Shown in pieces: positions 1 to 9,275 of a DNA stretch of 64,000 bases (position 1 is the stretch's first letter; every line of letters begins with the position of its first letter). Location: NCBI RefSeq assembly GCF_014534645.1, contig NZ_JACVQF010000190.1:62001-126000 (forward strand). Direction: 5' to 3'. Origin of the DNA: Streptomyces griseicoloratus (GTDB taxonomy: Bacteria > Actinomycetota > Actinomycetes > Streptomycetales > Streptomycetaceae). The notes under the pieces were generated by a model. It searched no databases. It had not been told where the DNA came from and saw nothing but the letters and a program-made list of their open reading frames with translations. The translations under genes and the position numbers were made by a program.

Positions 1-2
1 GG

Positions 3-1292
3 ATCGGCCTGTGCTACCTGGACCTGGACGGTTTCAAGGCCATCAACGACACCCTCGGCCACCGCGTCGGCGACCGGCTGCTGGCCGCCGTGGCCGAACG
101 CCTCACCCGCTGCGCCGAGGAGGCCGGTCACACCCGGGCCGGGGCCCCGCTCGTGGCCAGGCTCGGCGGCGACGAGTTCGCCCTGCTGGTGACCGACTCC
201 ACGGGCACCGACCAGCTCGCCGAACTCGCCGAGTCGGTGCTGGCCGCGCTCCAGGCGCCCTTCGACCTCTCCGGCCGCCGCCTGTCGGTGACCGCCTCCG
301 TCGGCGTCGTCGAGCGCCACACCGCCGGGACGACGCCCACCGCCCTGATGCAGGCGGCGGACACGACCCTGTACTGGGCCAAGGCCGACGGCAGGGCCCG
401 CTGGACGCTCTTCGACCCGGAGCGCAACGCCCACCGCATGACCCGCCAGGCCCTCGCCTCCACCCTCCGTCCGGCCATCGAGCGCGGGGAGTTCGCGCTG
501 GAGTACCAGCCGCTGGTGGGCATGGAGGACGGCCGTGTGCGCGGTGTCGAGGCGTTGATCCGCTGGAATCATCCTCAGTTCGGCGTACTTGCGCCGAATC
601 GGTTCATCGCACTGGCGGAGGAGGACGGCTCGATCGTTCCCCTGGGCCGCTGGATCCTGCGCACCGCCTGCCGCCAGGCCCGCCGCTGGCAGCTCGACCA
701 CCCCGACGAGCCGCCGATCTTCGTCAGCGTCAACGTCGCGGTGCGCCAGGTGTGGGACTCCGACCTGGTCGCCGACGTGGCACGGACCCTGGAGGAGACG
801 GGCCTCGCACCGCACCTGCTGCAACTGGAGCTGACGGAGTCGGCCGTGATGGGCTCGGCGGGCCGCCCGCTGCAGGCCCTGAAGGCGCTCAGCGACATGG
901 GCGTGCACATCGCCATCGACGACTTCGGCACCGGCTACTCCAACCTCGCCTACCTGAGCCGGCTGCCGGTGTCGGTGCTGAAACTGGACGGCGCCTTCGT
1001 CCGGGGCTTCCAGTACGACGGCCGGGACACCGAGCGGGACGCCGCCGACGACGTGGCGAGCCCGGCGGACGAGGTCATCGTCGAGGCGATGGTCCAGCTC
1101 GCCCACCGGCTCGGGCTGACCGTCACCGCGGAGTGCGTGGAGACCTCCGACCAGGCGTCCCGGCTGCGCCGCATCGGCTGCGACACCGGGCAGGGCTGGC
1201 TCTACTCCCGTCCGGTGTCGCCGGACCGCATCTCCGAGCTGCTGGGCAGCAGCCCGGGGGCCGGGGTTCAGGCGGCCGTCGGGAACCCGTAG
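3..1292 (+). CDS. cdgA: GGDEF-EAL c-di-GMP enzyme, C-terminal part (CdgA-like)
   Basis: This is the 3' part of a gene that begins upstream of the window. The first visible residues ([15 protein letters not shown]) are the front of a GGDEF domain. An intact active-site motif [11 protein letters not shown] follows at about residue 55, so diguanylate cyclase activity is plausible. An EAL domain follows, with EYQPLV, EALIRW, LELTES and [11 protein letters not shown], the usual metal-binding motifs of c-di-GMP phosphodiesterases. The hybrid therefore could make or degrade cyclic di-GMP, the ligand of the developmental repressor BldD. In S. coelicolor a GGDEF-EAL gene, cdgA (SCO2817), lies a short distance upstream of the cslA locus, which matches the layout here; the symbol is inferred from that synteny. 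N-terminal sensory domains cannot be seen. The 3' end overlaps the convergent oxidoreductase gene by 25 bp. Confidence 0.9.
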   Translation: MGLCYLDLDGFKAINDTLGHRVGDRLLAAVAERLTRCAEEAGHTRAGAPLVARLGGDEFALLVTDSTGTDQLAELAESVLAALQAPFDLSGRRLSVTASVGVVERHTAGTTPTALMQAADTTLYWAKADGRARWTLFDPERNAHRMTRQALASTLRPAIERGEFALEYQPLVGMEDGRVRGVEALIRWNHPQFGVLAPNRFIALAEEDGSIVPLGRWILRTACRQARRWQLDHPDEPPIFVSVNVAVRQVWDSDLVADVARTLEETGLAPHLLQLELTESAVMGSAGRPLQALKALSDMGVHIAIDDFGTGYSNLAYLSRLPVSVLKLDGAFVRGFQYDGRDTERDAADDVASPADEVIVEAMVQLAHRLGLTVTAECVETSDQASRLRRIGCDTGQGWLYSRPVSPDRISELLGSSPGAGVQAAVGNP

Positions 1293-2368
1293 GCGTCGGC
1301 GATCAGCTCGTAGGAGCGCAGGCGCACGTCACCGCTGTGGGCGTTGGCGGTCAGCATCAGCTCGTCCGCGCCGGTGCGCTTCTGCAGTTCGTCCAGGCCG
1401 GCCCGGACCTCGTCGGCGGTCCCGTGGACGACGTTGGAGTTCCAGGAGTCGACGAACTCCCGCTCCATGGGGCTGAAGTCGTACGCCTCCGCCTCCTCGG
1501 GCGTCGGCACGAGCCCCGGACGCCCGGTGCGCAGCCGGACCATGTTCAGCGCGGCGGCCATGATCTGCCGGCGGGCCTCCTTCTCGTCGTCCGTCGCGAG
1601 CGCGGAGACCCCGATGAGGGCGTAGGGCGCGTCGAGCACGGCGGACGGCCGGAAGGACTCCCGGTAGAGGTCCAGCGCCGGGATGGTGTTCTGCGCCGAG
1701 AAGTGGTGGGCGAAGGCGAAGGGCAGACCGAGGGTGCCGGCCAGCCGGGCGCTGAAGCCGGAGGAGCCCAGCAGCCAGACCGGCGGGCGGTGCGCGGACT
1801 GGACGCCGCCGGGGGAGGTGGCCTGGACCGGACCGGGCACGGCGTGGATACGGGCGTAGGGGTGCCCGTCGGGGAAGTCGTCGTCCAGGAACCGGATCAG
1901 CTCCATGAGCTGCTGCGGGAAGTCGTCGGCGCCTTCGTTCAGGCGGTCGGTCCGGCGCAGGGCGGCGGCGGTGGCCCCGTCCGTGCCGGGCGCGCGGCCG
2001 AGCCCGAGGTCGACCCGGCCGGGCGCCATGGCCTCCAGGGTCCCGAACTGCTCGGCGATGACGAGGGGCGCGTGGTTCGGCAGCATCACGCCGCCCGAGC
2101 CGAGCCGGATGCGCTCGGTGTGGGCGGCGAGGTGGGCGAGGATCACCGCGGGCGAGGAGGAGGCGACGCCGGGCATCGAGTGGTGCTCGGCGACCCAGTA
2201 GCGGTGGAAGCCGCGGGACTCCGCAAGGCGGGCGATGCCGACGCTGGTGCGCAGGGCGTCGGTGGCGGTGCGGCCGGCTCCCACGGTGACCAGGTCCAGG
2301 ACGGAGAGGGGTACGGGGGCGGTGCCGTGGGCTGTGCCCCGGATCTCCTCTGCGGCGTCTGCGGCCAT
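1268..2368 (-). CDS. LLM-class flavin-dependent oxidoreductase (luciferase-like)
   Basis: A 366-residue protein of the bacterial luciferase-like monooxygenase fold. The features seen are the N-terminal strand [11 protein letters not shown], the motif [18 protein letters not shown], the phosphate-binding stretch [17 protein letters not shown], and the segment [14 protein letters not shown]. These are typical of the MsnO8-like branch that uses FMN or F420 and acts on small molecules. The substrate cannot be told from sequence. The ATG at 2368 is followed directly by the conserved region after about 20 residues, which supports this start. The gene runs convergently into the GGDEF-EAL gene with a 25-bp overlap and has no same-strand neighbour close by, so it is probably monocistronic. 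Family assignment is firm; biological role is unknown. Confidence 0.9.
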   Translation of the reverse strand: MAADAAEEIRGTAHGTAPVPLSVLDLVTVGAGRTATDALRTSVGIARLAESRGFHRYWVAEHHSMPGVASSSPAVILAHLAAHTERIRLGSGGVMLPNHAPLVIAEQFGTLEAMAPGRVDLGLGRAPGTDGATAAALRRTDRLNEGADDFPQQLMELIRFLDDDFPDGHPYARIHAVPGPVQATSPGGVQSAHRPPVWLLGSSGFSARLAGTLGLPFAFAHHFSAQNTIPALDLYRESFRPSAVLDAPYALIGVSALATDDEKEARRQIMAAALNMVRLRTGRPGLVPTPEEAEAYDFSPMEREFVDSWNSNVVHGTADEVRAGLDELQKRTGADELMLTANAHSGDVRLRSYELIADAYGFPTAA

Positions 2369-2868
2369 GGTGGGGTGCCTCCTGGGTCGGGTGTCGTTCG
2401 CCCCGTGTCAACAGGAGGTGGGGGGTGATTATTCCTGGTCCCGTGTTCCCCCTCGTTCACTTCCGCTGCGGTGCTGCTTCATGCCTCGTTCAGTTGTTGA
2501 CGAGGTTCTGGCGCCCTGGTCGGCCCGGTGGGCGGATTGGGGAGATTTGGGCTCTGGACAGTGTCTCCATGATCGGTTTCCATGATGTGAACCGACGGGT
2601 TTCCAGGGGGAGCTGAGAACCCGTGAGGCCGATGTTTCGCATACGGGGATGCCGGGTTCTTCGGCGGGGGGTGAGCGGCCATCAGCGCAGCAATGCGTGA
2701 ATTCTTGTCCTTACGTTTCACTGCGACCTTGCCTCGGGTGCCCGAACGCACCGGAGGACGCGTATCGCCATTGGTTCCTTCTGAGTCGGCGGCCGTCCCG
2801 GTCCGTGGTCTCCGCATGCCACGTGCAGCCGTTTTCCGGCCGGCCGGCCGGAACCGACGAGTAGGACT
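2369..2868. other. 500-bp intergenic region, no convincing gene
   Basis: This gap separates the start of the leftward luciferase-like gene from the rightward secreted-protein gene, so it should hold two divergent promoters. GC content is lower than in the flanking genes. The sequence around 2570-2610 contains two copies of CCATGAT about 13 bp apart, followed by a GAACCGACGGGTT stretch. Short open frames exist on both strands but none shows codon bias, a ribosome-binding site or a recognisable domain. I cannot point to a specific promoter with confidence. Confidence 0.4.
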
Positions 2869-3378
2869 GTGATGCGGAAGAGACTCGTACGACACGCACT
2901 GGGTGCCGTGGCGGCCGCCGCCCTCGCCTGGTCGGCGATCGCCTGGGGACCGTCGGCCGCCACCGCGACGTCCGGCGGCTCCGCCGCCGCGGCGGTTCCC
3001 GTCGCCGGCGAAGCGCCCGGTTACGCCGTCGAGGACTTCAACTACCCCGGGGCCGACAAGATCCAGGGCTTCACCCTGAAGCGGGGCGACGGCCACATCG
3101 TCCTGGCCACCTGCGGCAGCGCGACCGGCCTGCTGGAGGTCTGGTCCAGCGAACTGCCCGAGCGGGTCTGCTTCCGGGTCACGGGCGACTCCGGCTTCCT
3201 GACCCTGGAGATGCCCGCGGTCTTCAGCATCAGGGGCAACGACTACACGACGCAGGTCGACATGACGGTCGACGACACCCGCACGACGTACGACATCGAC
3301 AAGAACATCTGGAACGCCGTGGGTGAGAGCACCGACGGGCGCACCGCCGCGCTCGTCGAGATCCGGACCTCGAAGTAG
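2869..3378 (+). CDS. Secreted protein of unknown function
   Basis: The 169-residue product begins with a clear Sec-type signal peptide: RKRLVRH, then an Ala-rich hydrophobic stretch, then small residues near position 35. The mature part is about 130 residues, rich in beta-strand-forming residues (YAVEDFNYPG, HIVLATC, VCFRVTG), with two cysteines at the ends of one segment (TCGSATG...ERVCFRV) that could form a disulphide. I do not recognise a catalytic motif. GTG at 2869 is directly followed by ATG at 2872, and either could be the start; an AGGA lies just upstream. It may share a transcript with the hypothetical gene 9 bp downstream. The function is not inferable; a small extracellular beta-domain protein is the most that can be said. 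Confidence 0.75.
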   Translation: MMRKRLVRHALGAVAAAALAWSAIAWGPSAATATSGGSAAAAVPVAGEAPGYAVEDFNYPGADKIQGFTLKRGDGHIVLATCGSATGLLEVWSSELPERVCFRVTGDSGFLTLEMPAVFSIRGNDYTTQVDMTVDDTRTTYDIDKNIWNAVGESTDGRTAALVEIRTSK

Positions 3379-3387
3379 GCCGCGCCG

Positions 3388-3792
3388 ATGCCCACGAGAA
3401 CCACGCGCCGCGCCGCGCCGGACGCGGCCCCGCTCCTGCTGAAGCCGCACACCGGGGCCTTCTCGGTGGGCCCGTCCGACGCCACCACCGTCACCGACGC
3501 CGGCGTCGCGGGCGTCAACGGGGCCTCGGCGGCCGGTGACGGCTGCGGCACCGAGGTGGCCGGCGTGAGCGCCGCGCCGGACGCGCCCGGGAGCGCCGGG
3601 ACGGTGCTGCCGGCGGTCGGCGTGCCCGGCGAGCGGACGCTCCCGCTCCCGGCCGGACGCGGCGCCGCCCACGCCCTGCCGTGGCCGGACGCTCCGGTCG
3701 GCACCGGCGCCACGGTGACGGCCCTTCAGCCGGGCCTGGGCCTCGGGGGCCTGCCCGTGGCCGGTGCGACCTTCGGCGCGGCGATGCGCTGA
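3388..3792 (+). CDS. Hypothetical Ala/Gly/Pro-rich protein
   Basis: A 134-residue open frame starting 9 bp after the secreted protein. Third codon positions are almost all G or C, as expected for a translated streptomycete gene, which is the main argument that it is real. The composition is dominated by Ala, Gly, Pro, Thr and Val, and there is no convincing signal peptide, membrane segment or known domain. The single pair of cysteines is spaced widely. No strong ribosome-binding site precedes the ATG, so it may be translated by coupling to the upstream gene, or it may be a chance open frame in GC-rich DNA. No function can be proposed. Confidence 0.45.
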   Translation: MPTRTTRRAAPDAAPLLLKPHTGAFSVGPSDATTVTDAGVAGVNGASAAGDGCGTEVAGVSAAPDAPGSAGTVLPAVGVPGERTLPLPAGRGAAHALPWPDAPVGTGATVTALQPGLGLGGLPVAGATFGAAMR

Positions 3793-3808
3793 CCCGCCGC
3801 CGGCGCCG

Positions 3809-3835
3809 GCCCGGGAAGGCCCGTACGTCCCGGGC
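3809..3835 (+). terminator. Candidate intrinsic terminator
   Basis: An 8-bp perfect inverted repeat, GCCCGGGA and TCCCGGGC, separated by 11 nt, lies 17 nt after the stop codon of the hypothetical gene. There is no T-run, which is usual in Streptomyces. The rest of the 304-bp gap to the next gene (3793-4096) shows nothing else I can name. Confidence 0.4.
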
Positions 3836-4096
3836 TCCGCACCTCGCGCACGACGGCCCGCGACGCCGGACGGACCGTCGCGGAGCCCTGACGGGTTCCG
3901 GCCCGTAGCCCCACGGTCCCGCCCCACGGTGCCGGGACCGGCACGACCGCACACCCAGGGCCCGTGCCCCGCGTACGGGCGCTCACGGACGACAGCCGCC
4001 CGCGTGAGCGCCCGCCCGGACACGTGCCCGGCCGACACACGCCCCTGTCCGGCGGTCCGCCGCAGCCGCGCCGCCGGACACCGACCCCGAAGGACC

Positions 4097-7000
4097 ATGG
4101 TGAACACCACCTACTGGAGCAGACGGCGCGTCCTCGGAGCCTTCGCGGCCACCGCGGCCGTCGCCGCCACGTCGAGCCTCGTCCTCAGCCCCTCACCCGC
4201 CCGGGCGGTGGAGCCGGAGCCGGGCGACGACGGCGATCCCCTCGCCCTGCCGGAAACCGACCGCGCGAAGGCGGTCCGGGCCTGGCTGCTGGGCGGCAGG
4301 GCCGTCCGTGCCGCCGCCGCACTCGCGCTGACCGGTTCGGACACCGACATCCAGACCTTCCTGACGGTCGAGCTGCCCAAGGCCACGGCCGAGGACAACC
4401 GGGTCGCCGTCGCGTCCGCCCTCGCCGGTACCGGGAAGGCCACGCGCCAGGCGGCCTCGGCGGCCCTCGACAGCGGTGACGCCGCGATCGCCACCTTCCT
4501 CGACGGCGGTTTCAAGACCTCTTTCCTCGAGGACATGCGGGTCGCGACCTCGACCGTCATGAGCACCGGCGGCAAGTCCGTCGTACGCGAGGGCTCCGCC
4601 GCCCTGGACGTGAACACCGCGGAGGCCCTGGAGGGCTACCTGCTCGACGGCCAGTACACCGCGCGTCTGCAGGACATGCGGGTCGAGGTGGCGTCGCTCA
4701 TGGTGGGGGCCGGTCCGGAGGTGCAGAAGTACGCCTCGCGGGCCCTGGACGGCACCGGGTCGGACGTCGAGTGGTTCCTCGAGACCGGCCAGCACATCGC
4801 CCGCGCCCGCGACCAGGAGGCCGCCACGATCGCGGAGCTCGTCGCGGTCGTCCAGCGCGAGGGCAAGAAGGCGGACGCGAAGACCAAGGAGGCCGAGGAG
4901 GCCTCCGCCCGTGCGGTGGAGGCCGCGGCGAAGGCCAAGGAAGCGGCGGAGAAGGCCGCGGCCGAGGCCCAGGCGGCACAGGACGACGTGGTCAAGTCCG
5001 GCAGGGCGGCCCGCAAGGCGGCCGAGGCCGCGACCGGTGCGGCCGACTCGGCCCGGGTGGCGATCCGCGCCTCGCACGCCGCGGTGCAGGCCTCCCGCCG
5101 CGCCGCCTACGCCGCCACCGCCGCGAGCCAGGCCGCCGCCAGCGCCGGCTCCGCCGCCTCCCGGGCGTACCGGGCCGCCATCGCCGCGTCCAAGGACGCC
5201 TCCCAGGCGTCGGCGGCGAAGAACGCCGCCGTCGCCGCCCGCAACGCCGCGGCCAAGGCCCGCACCGCGGCCACGGCCGCCGACCACGCCGCCACCGCCT
5301 CGATCCAGGCCGCGAGCGCGGGCTCCGCGGCCGCCTCCGCCGCCCGCAACGCCGCCGCCGCCGCGAACGCCTCCGCGGCGGCCGCCGCGGCCGCCGGCGC
5401 GGCGCAGGCCCAGGCCGCGGAGGCCAAGCGGCAGGCGCAGATCGCCGGCAGCAACGCGGCGATCGCCACCAACGCCGCCGGGACGGCGCAGGCCCTGGCG
5501 AACGCGGCGGCCACGGCGGCGGCCACCGCGCGCGACGCCGCGAACAGCGCGGCCGGTCATGCGGAGAAGGCCGCCGACGCCGCCGAGTGGGCCGCGCAGT
5601 ACGCGGGCCAGGCCGTGGAGTACGCGAAGAAGTCCACCGAGTTCGCCAACGAGGCCACCAAGGCCGCGAACAACGCCACCGAGGCCGTCACCAAGGCGGT
5701 CGAGGTGGAGGAGCAGGCGCGGAACGCCGAATGGCAGCGGCTGGACGAGGAAATGCGGCTCGCGATGGAGGAGTGCCGCCTGCTCGCCCAGATCGAGGAG
5801 CAGGACAAGGAGGAACTGGCGGAGAAGCGCACCCAGCAGGCGCAGACCGACCAGGCCACCAAGGACCTGCTCGCCCGGGCCGAGGAGGCGCTGCGGTCCG
5901 GCGACACGGGCCTGGCCGCGACCCTCGGCCGCAAGGCCGCCATGGCGTTCATGGACTCCCACGGCACCTGGTCGCGGGAGGCCGCGCGGTTCGCGCTGTG
6001 CGGGACGGACGCCGACGTCCACACCTGGATCGACGCCGACCGGCTGCTCGCCCAGCAGCAGGACGACCGGGAGACCGCCCTCTACCTGGCGCAGACCGTG
6101 CTCAGCCCCGACGTCGCCGAGGCGGCGGCGGCCGCGCTGGCGGACGACGCCGCGGACGCCGGTACGAGGTTCCTGAGCACCGGTCTGATGACGGCCGCGG
6201 CGATGGACAACCGGGTCGCGGTCGCCTCCATCCTCGCCGGCAACCCCGGCACGGCGGTGACGAAGGCGGCGAACGACGCGCTGGACGCGGGCACCCCCGA
6301 GGCCCTGCACGAGTTCTTCTCCGTCACCTACGAGGCCGCGCAGCAGCAGGACGACGCGGTCGCCGTCGCCACCCTGCTGGCCACCGCGGGCCCCTACACC
6401 AAGGCCTACGCCCAGGCCGCGATGGAGGGCCCGGCGTGGATGCGCCGCAACTTCGTCGCCTCGGTGCAGTACAAGACCGCGCAGCTCGACCACGACTCCG
6501 CCACCCACATCGCCGCAATGCGGGGTGCGATCGCCGCCGCCGCGAAGGTGGCGCAGAAGGCCCAGGAGGACGCCGCCCGGGCCCAGGAGGCGGCGGCGAA
6601 GGCGCGCAACGCCGCCTCCGAGGCGGTGGAGTGGGCGAACAAGGCCCAGGACGCGGCCCAGCGGGCCGCCGACCACGCCCAGGAGGCGGACGCGAACGCG
6701 GACGCCGCCGAGCAGTCCGCGCGGCAGGCGCAGGCGTCCGCCGACCGGGCCAAGCAGGCCGCCGCGACCGCGCGCACGGCGGCACGCTCGGCGAACCACT
6801 CCGCCAACCGGGCCGTGGACGCCGCCCGCCGTGCCTCCGCCTCCGCCAACGCGGCCCAGGCGTCGGCCACGTCGGCCCGCGCCTCCGCCATCCAGGCCGG
6901 CCAGGACGCACGGGCGGCCGCCGCCGCCGCGAGCGAGGCGCACCGGATCGCCACGGCCAAGCGGGAAGCGGAGATCCTGGCGGCCGCCAGAGCGGCGGCG

Positions 7001-7492
7001 CAGGCCGCGCGGGAGGCCAAGGAGTCCGGCACGAACCCGGCCGACACCGCCGAGAACGACACCGTCAAGGACGGCCTTCCGTGGTGGAAGGAGGGCTCGC
7101 GGTGGCTGGCGAACGCGACCAACTTCCTCAGCATCGGCACCGGGTTCCTGTCCGCCCTGGCCGGCGGGGTCGCTCTGGTCTTCCCGCCCGCGGCGCCGAT
7201 CGCGCTCCCCCTGGGCGCCGGCCTCGGCTGGGCCTCCCTCGGTTTCGCCGGTCTGAACGTGGTGTTCACCGGCATCGGCTGGGGTTTCGGCAGCAGCGAG
7301 TTCATGTCGTCCCTGGAGAGCGCCGCCCTGGGCCTGGCCACCTTCGGCCAGTCCAAGTGGCTGGGGGCGATCAGCGACCTGCGGCCCGATCTGCTGACGC
7401 CGGTGGCGTCGAGGATCACCCAGTTCGGCAACGACCTCATCTCCCCGATCACCAGCACCATCTCGTCGTGGGACTCCCTGTTCGACTGGTAG
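4097..7492 (+). CDS. Tat-exported ALF-repeat / alanine-rich coiled-coil protein
   Basis: A 1131-residue exported protein. The N-terminus has a twin-arginine signal (SRRRVLGAFAAT, then a hydrophobic stretch ending near ARA). Residues about 55-250 hold four ALF-type repeats of roughly 40 residues, each with a pattern like ALxGTGxDVxxFLxxGxxxAxxxDxRVAVA. Residues about 256-530 form a very Ala/Lys/Glu-rich coiled coil, followed by an acidic linker. A second ALF set spans about 615-798 and a second coiled coil about 808-975. The C-terminus (about 1000-1131) has two hydrophobic, Gly-rich segments and ends in WDSLFDW with no recognisable enzyme domain. ALF repeats occur in actinobacterial surface and polymorphic-toxin-like proteins. 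AAGGA sits only 2 nt before ATG 4097, so the GTG at 4100 is also possible. A 4-TM protein follows 28 bp later. The exact role is unknown. Confidence 0.85.
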   Translation: MVNTTYWSRRRVLGAFAATAAVAATSSLVLSPSPARAVEPEPGDDGDPLALPETDRAKAVRAWLLGGRAVRAAAALALTGSDTDIQTFLTVELPKATAEDNRVAVASALAGTGKATRQAASAALDSGDAAIATFLDGGFKTSFLEDMRVATSTVMSTGGKSVVREGSAALDVNTAEALEGYLLDGQYTARLQDMRVEVASLMVGAGPEVQKYASRALDGTGSDVEWFLETGQHIARARDQEAATIAELVAVVQREGKKADAKTKEAEEASARAVEAAAKAKEAAEKAAAEAQAAQDDVVKSGRAARKAAEAATGAADSARVAIRASHAAVQASRRAAYAATAASQAAASAGSAASRAYRAAIAASKDASQASAAKNAAVAARNAAAKARTAATAADHAATASIQAASAGSAAASAARNAAAAANASAAAAAAAGAAQAQAAEAKRQAQIAGSNAAIATNAAGTAQALANAAATAAATARDAANSAAGHAEKAADAAEWAAQYAGQAVEYAKKSTEFANEATKAANNATEAVTKAVEVEEQARNAEWQRLDEEMRLAMEECRLLAQIEEQDKEELAEKRTQQAQTDQATKDLLARAEEALRSGDTGLAATLGRKAAMAFMDSHGTWSREAARFALCGTDADVHTWIDADRLLAQQQDDRETALYLAQTVLSPDVAEAAAAALADDAADAGTRFLSTGLMTAAAMDNRVAVASILAGNPGTAVTKAANDALDAGTPEALHEFFSVTYEAAQQQDDAVAVATLLATAGPYTKAYAQAAMEGPAWMRRNFVASVQYKTAQLDHDSATHIAAMRGAIAAAAKVAQKAQEDAARAQEAAAKARNAASEAVEWANKAQDAAQRAADHAQEADANADAAEQSARQAQASADRAKQAAATARTAARSANHSANRAVDAARRASASANAAQASATSARASAIQAGQDARAAAAAASEAHRIATAKREAEILAAARAAAQAAREAKESGTNPADTAENDTVKDGLPWWKEGSRWLANATNFLSIGTGFLSALAGGVALVFPPAAPIALPLGAGLGWASLGFAGLNVVFTGIGWGFGSSEFMSSLESAALGLATFGQSKWLGAISDLRPDLLTPVASRITQFGNDLISPITSTISSWDSLFDW

Positions 7493-7520
7493 GCCACTGA
7501 CACCCCCGGAGGACACCGTC

Positions 7521-7910
7521 ATGCTCGCGCGGCTTCCCCTCGGCGTGCCGCTGCTGATGGCAGCGGGCGCCACCCTGCTCCTCTGCCTCGCCGCGCAGAG
7601 GTGGTTCAGGCCGCGCGGGCGGACGGTGGCGAAGCTGGCGCTCGTCTCCGCCGGGTGCTGCCTGGGCATGGTCGTGACGGGCGCGGTCCAGAGGGACTGG
7701 AGCGTCGCGCAGATGCTGATCCTCTACTCGTTCACCTTGGCCGGGGCCCTGATCGGCCTCTTCCCTTCCAGAAGGCTGCTTGCCGCCTTCGCCGAGGAGT
7801 CACGCCGAGGGGTGCGCCGGGACCGGTACCACCTGCCCGTCCGGCACCAGGCGGCCTTCTACGGCGCGGTGATCCTGATGGGCCTGCTGGCGTTCGTGCT
7901 GGCGACCTGA
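7521..7910 (+). CDS. Small four-helix membrane protein
   Basis: A 129-residue protein with four predicted transmembrane helices (LGVPLLMAAGATLLL, LALVSAGCCLGMVV, MLILYSFTLAGALI, AVILMGLLAFVLA) and a basic loop RRGVRRDRYHLPVRHQ before the last helix. A good ribosome-binding site (CCCGGAGGA) precedes the ATG. It lies 28 bp after the ALF-repeat gene and 18 bp before the trypsin-like gene, so the three are probably cotranscribed. I do not recognise a family. Its position directly behind a large exported repeat protein is what one sees for immunity proteins of exported toxins, but this is inference from context only. Confidence 0.75.
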   Translation: MLARLPLGVPLLMAAGATLLLCLAAQRWFRPRGRTVAKLALVSAGCCLGMVVTGAVQRDWSVAQMLILYSFTLAGALIGLFPSRRLLAAFAEESRRGVRRDRYHLPVRHQAAFYGAVILMGLLAFVLAT

Positions 7911-7928
7911 ATTCGGTAACGCAAGAGA

Positions 7929-9167
7929 ATGGGTACGCACATGAGAAGGAAATACGGCGCCTGGGTCGCCGGCATGCTGGTGGCGGCCGGGACGCTCGTC
8001 GCCGCCCCGGCCGAGGCGGCCGTGGGCGACGCGGTCGCCGACGGGGCCAGACCCTACGTCGCGAAGATCGAGATCGGGGACACCGAGCGCGCCTGCTCCG
8101 GCGCCCTGATCGAGCAGCGGTGGGTGGTCACGGCGGCGAGCTGCTTCGTCGACGACCCCGCCCAGTACGCGTCGGTCGCGGCGGGCGCGCCCGCTCTGCC
8201 GGCCAAGGTCACCGTCGGGCGCACCGACCTGAGCACGACGACCGGCCAGGTGCGCGACGTGGTCGAGCTGGTCCCCCGTCCCGACCGGGACCTCGTGCTG
8301 GCGAGGCTGTCCTCGCCGGTGTGGGGCATCACCCCCGTCGCGCTCGGTTCCCGGGCCCCCGTCGACGGCGAGGCGCTGACCGTCGCGGGCTACGGCCGTA
8401 CCGCGAACGAGTGGGTGCCCGACCGGCTGCACGCCGGGTCGTTCACCGTGACCGGCACCCGGGGCGCGGAACTGGACATCGACAGCCAGGACGCCTCGGT
8501 CTGCATGGGCGACGCGGGCGGCCCGGCGGTCCGGGCCGGCGCGGAGGGCGATGAGCTGGTCGCCGTCAGCAGCCGTTCCTGGCAGGGCGGATGCTTCGGT
8601 TCCGACGAGACCCGCCGCGCCGCCGTCGAGACCCGCCTGGACGACATCACGGACTGGATCGCCACCCGGGTGGCCCGCTGGTCCCTGAAGGCGCAGGCGA
8701 CCGGCACGTACGTCTCCGCCGAGCTGAACGCCACCGGTGACCAGGCGGGCAGGCTGCGGGCGCGCGCCGCCGACGCGGCCGGGGGCTGGGAGCAGTTCAC
8801 GCTCCACACCCGCGACGGCGGCACGACCGTGGCGCTCCGTTCCGTGGCCAACGGCCTGTTCGTCTCGACCGAGGTGAACCGGACCGGCGCCTACGAGGCG
8901 ATGCTGCGGGCCCGCTCCGAGTCCGTGGCCGGCAGCTGGGAGCTGTTCACGCTGGTCCCGCAGGGCAGCCAGTACGCCCTGCGGTCCTCGGCGAACGGCA
9001 AGTACGTCGTCGCCGAGGCCAACTACACCGGCGAGGACACCGGTCTGCTGCGGGCCCGCTCGACCAGTGTCGCCGGCGGCTGGGAGCGCTTCACGCTCCA
9101 GCACGCCGACAACCTCCGCGTCGCGGGTGCCGCCCCGGCGGGGCCGACTCCCCTGCCCCTGGGCTGA
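7929..9167 (+). CDS. Trypsin-fold pseudoprotease with fascin-like beta-trefoil
   Basis: A 412-residue secreted protein with a Sec signal peptide ending near APAEA. Residues about 30-250 have the chymotrypsin/trypsin fold (CSGALIEQRWVVTAAS, DLVLARL, VAGYGR), but two of the three catalytic residues are replaced. The usual TAAHC reads TAASC (Ser71), and the usual GDSGGP reads GDAGGP (Ala196); Asp121 is kept. The codons are unambiguous (AGC, GCG). Three repeats follow at about 255-395 (GTYVSAELNATG, GLFVSTEVNRTG, GKYVVAEANYTG, each ending WExFTL), the pattern of a fascin-type beta-trefoil. It should bind rather than cleave, perhaps a carbohydrate through the trefoil. ATG 7941 is an alternative start. 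It is the last gene of a likely three-gene operon and is followed by a terminator. Confidence 0.85.
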   Translation: MGTHMRRKYGAWVAGMLVAAGTLVAAPAEAAVGDAVADGARPYVAKIEIGDTERACSGALIEQRWVVTAASCFVDDPAQYASVAAGAPALPAKVTVGRTDLSTTTGQVRDVVELVPRPDRDLVLARLSSPVWGITPVALGSRAPVDGEALTVAGYGRTANEWVPDRLHAGSFTVTGTRGAELDIDSQDASVCMGDAGGPAVRAGAEGDELVAVSSRSWQGGCFGSDETRRAAVETRLDDITDWIATRVARWSLKAQATGTYVSAELNATGDQAGRLRARAADAAGGWEQFTLHTRDGGTTVALRSVANGLFVSTEVNRTGAYEAMLRARSESVAGSWELFTLVPQGSQYALRSSANGKYVVAEANYTGEDTGLLRARSTSVAGGWERFTLQHADNLRVAGAAPAGPTPLPLG

Positions 9168-9186
9168 TCCGCCGACCGCACGGCAG

Positions 9187-9220
9187 GCGGCCCCGAGGCG
9201 CCGGGTGCGCTCGGGGCCGC
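9187..9220 (+). terminator. Intrinsic terminator after the pseudoprotease gene
   Basis: A perfect 11-bp stem (GCGGCCCCGAG with CTCGGGGCCGC) and a 12-nt loop, 20 nt after the stop codon. Confidence 0.8.
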
Positions 9221-9228
9221 TTCTGCGG

Positions 9229-9234
9229 TATGAT
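9229..9234 (+). promoter_or_regulatory. Possible -10 element for the tRNA-like gene
   Basis: TATGAT stands 41 bp before the first base of the tRNA-like RNA and right after the terminator hairpin. No convincing -35 hexamer is seen 16-19 bp upstream, so this is weak. Confidence 0.3.
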
Positions 9235-9275
9235 CAATCTGCCCGGTCCGGAGAGAACTCCCGGCCAGTGGCAGT

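Noticed and set aside
11-2428. An 805-codon open frame across the first two genes
   Set aside because: It runs in a shifted frame through the GGDEF-EAL gene and antisense to the oxidoreductase gene. The product is Arg/Gly/Pro-rich with no domain, as expected in GC-rich DNA.
4193-7669. A 1158-codon open frame on the minus strand opposite the ALF-repeat gene
   Set aside because: The product is almost only Gly, Arg, Leu and Val and mirrors the Ala-rich coiled coil on the other strand. The plus-strand frame has a Tat signal and repeats.
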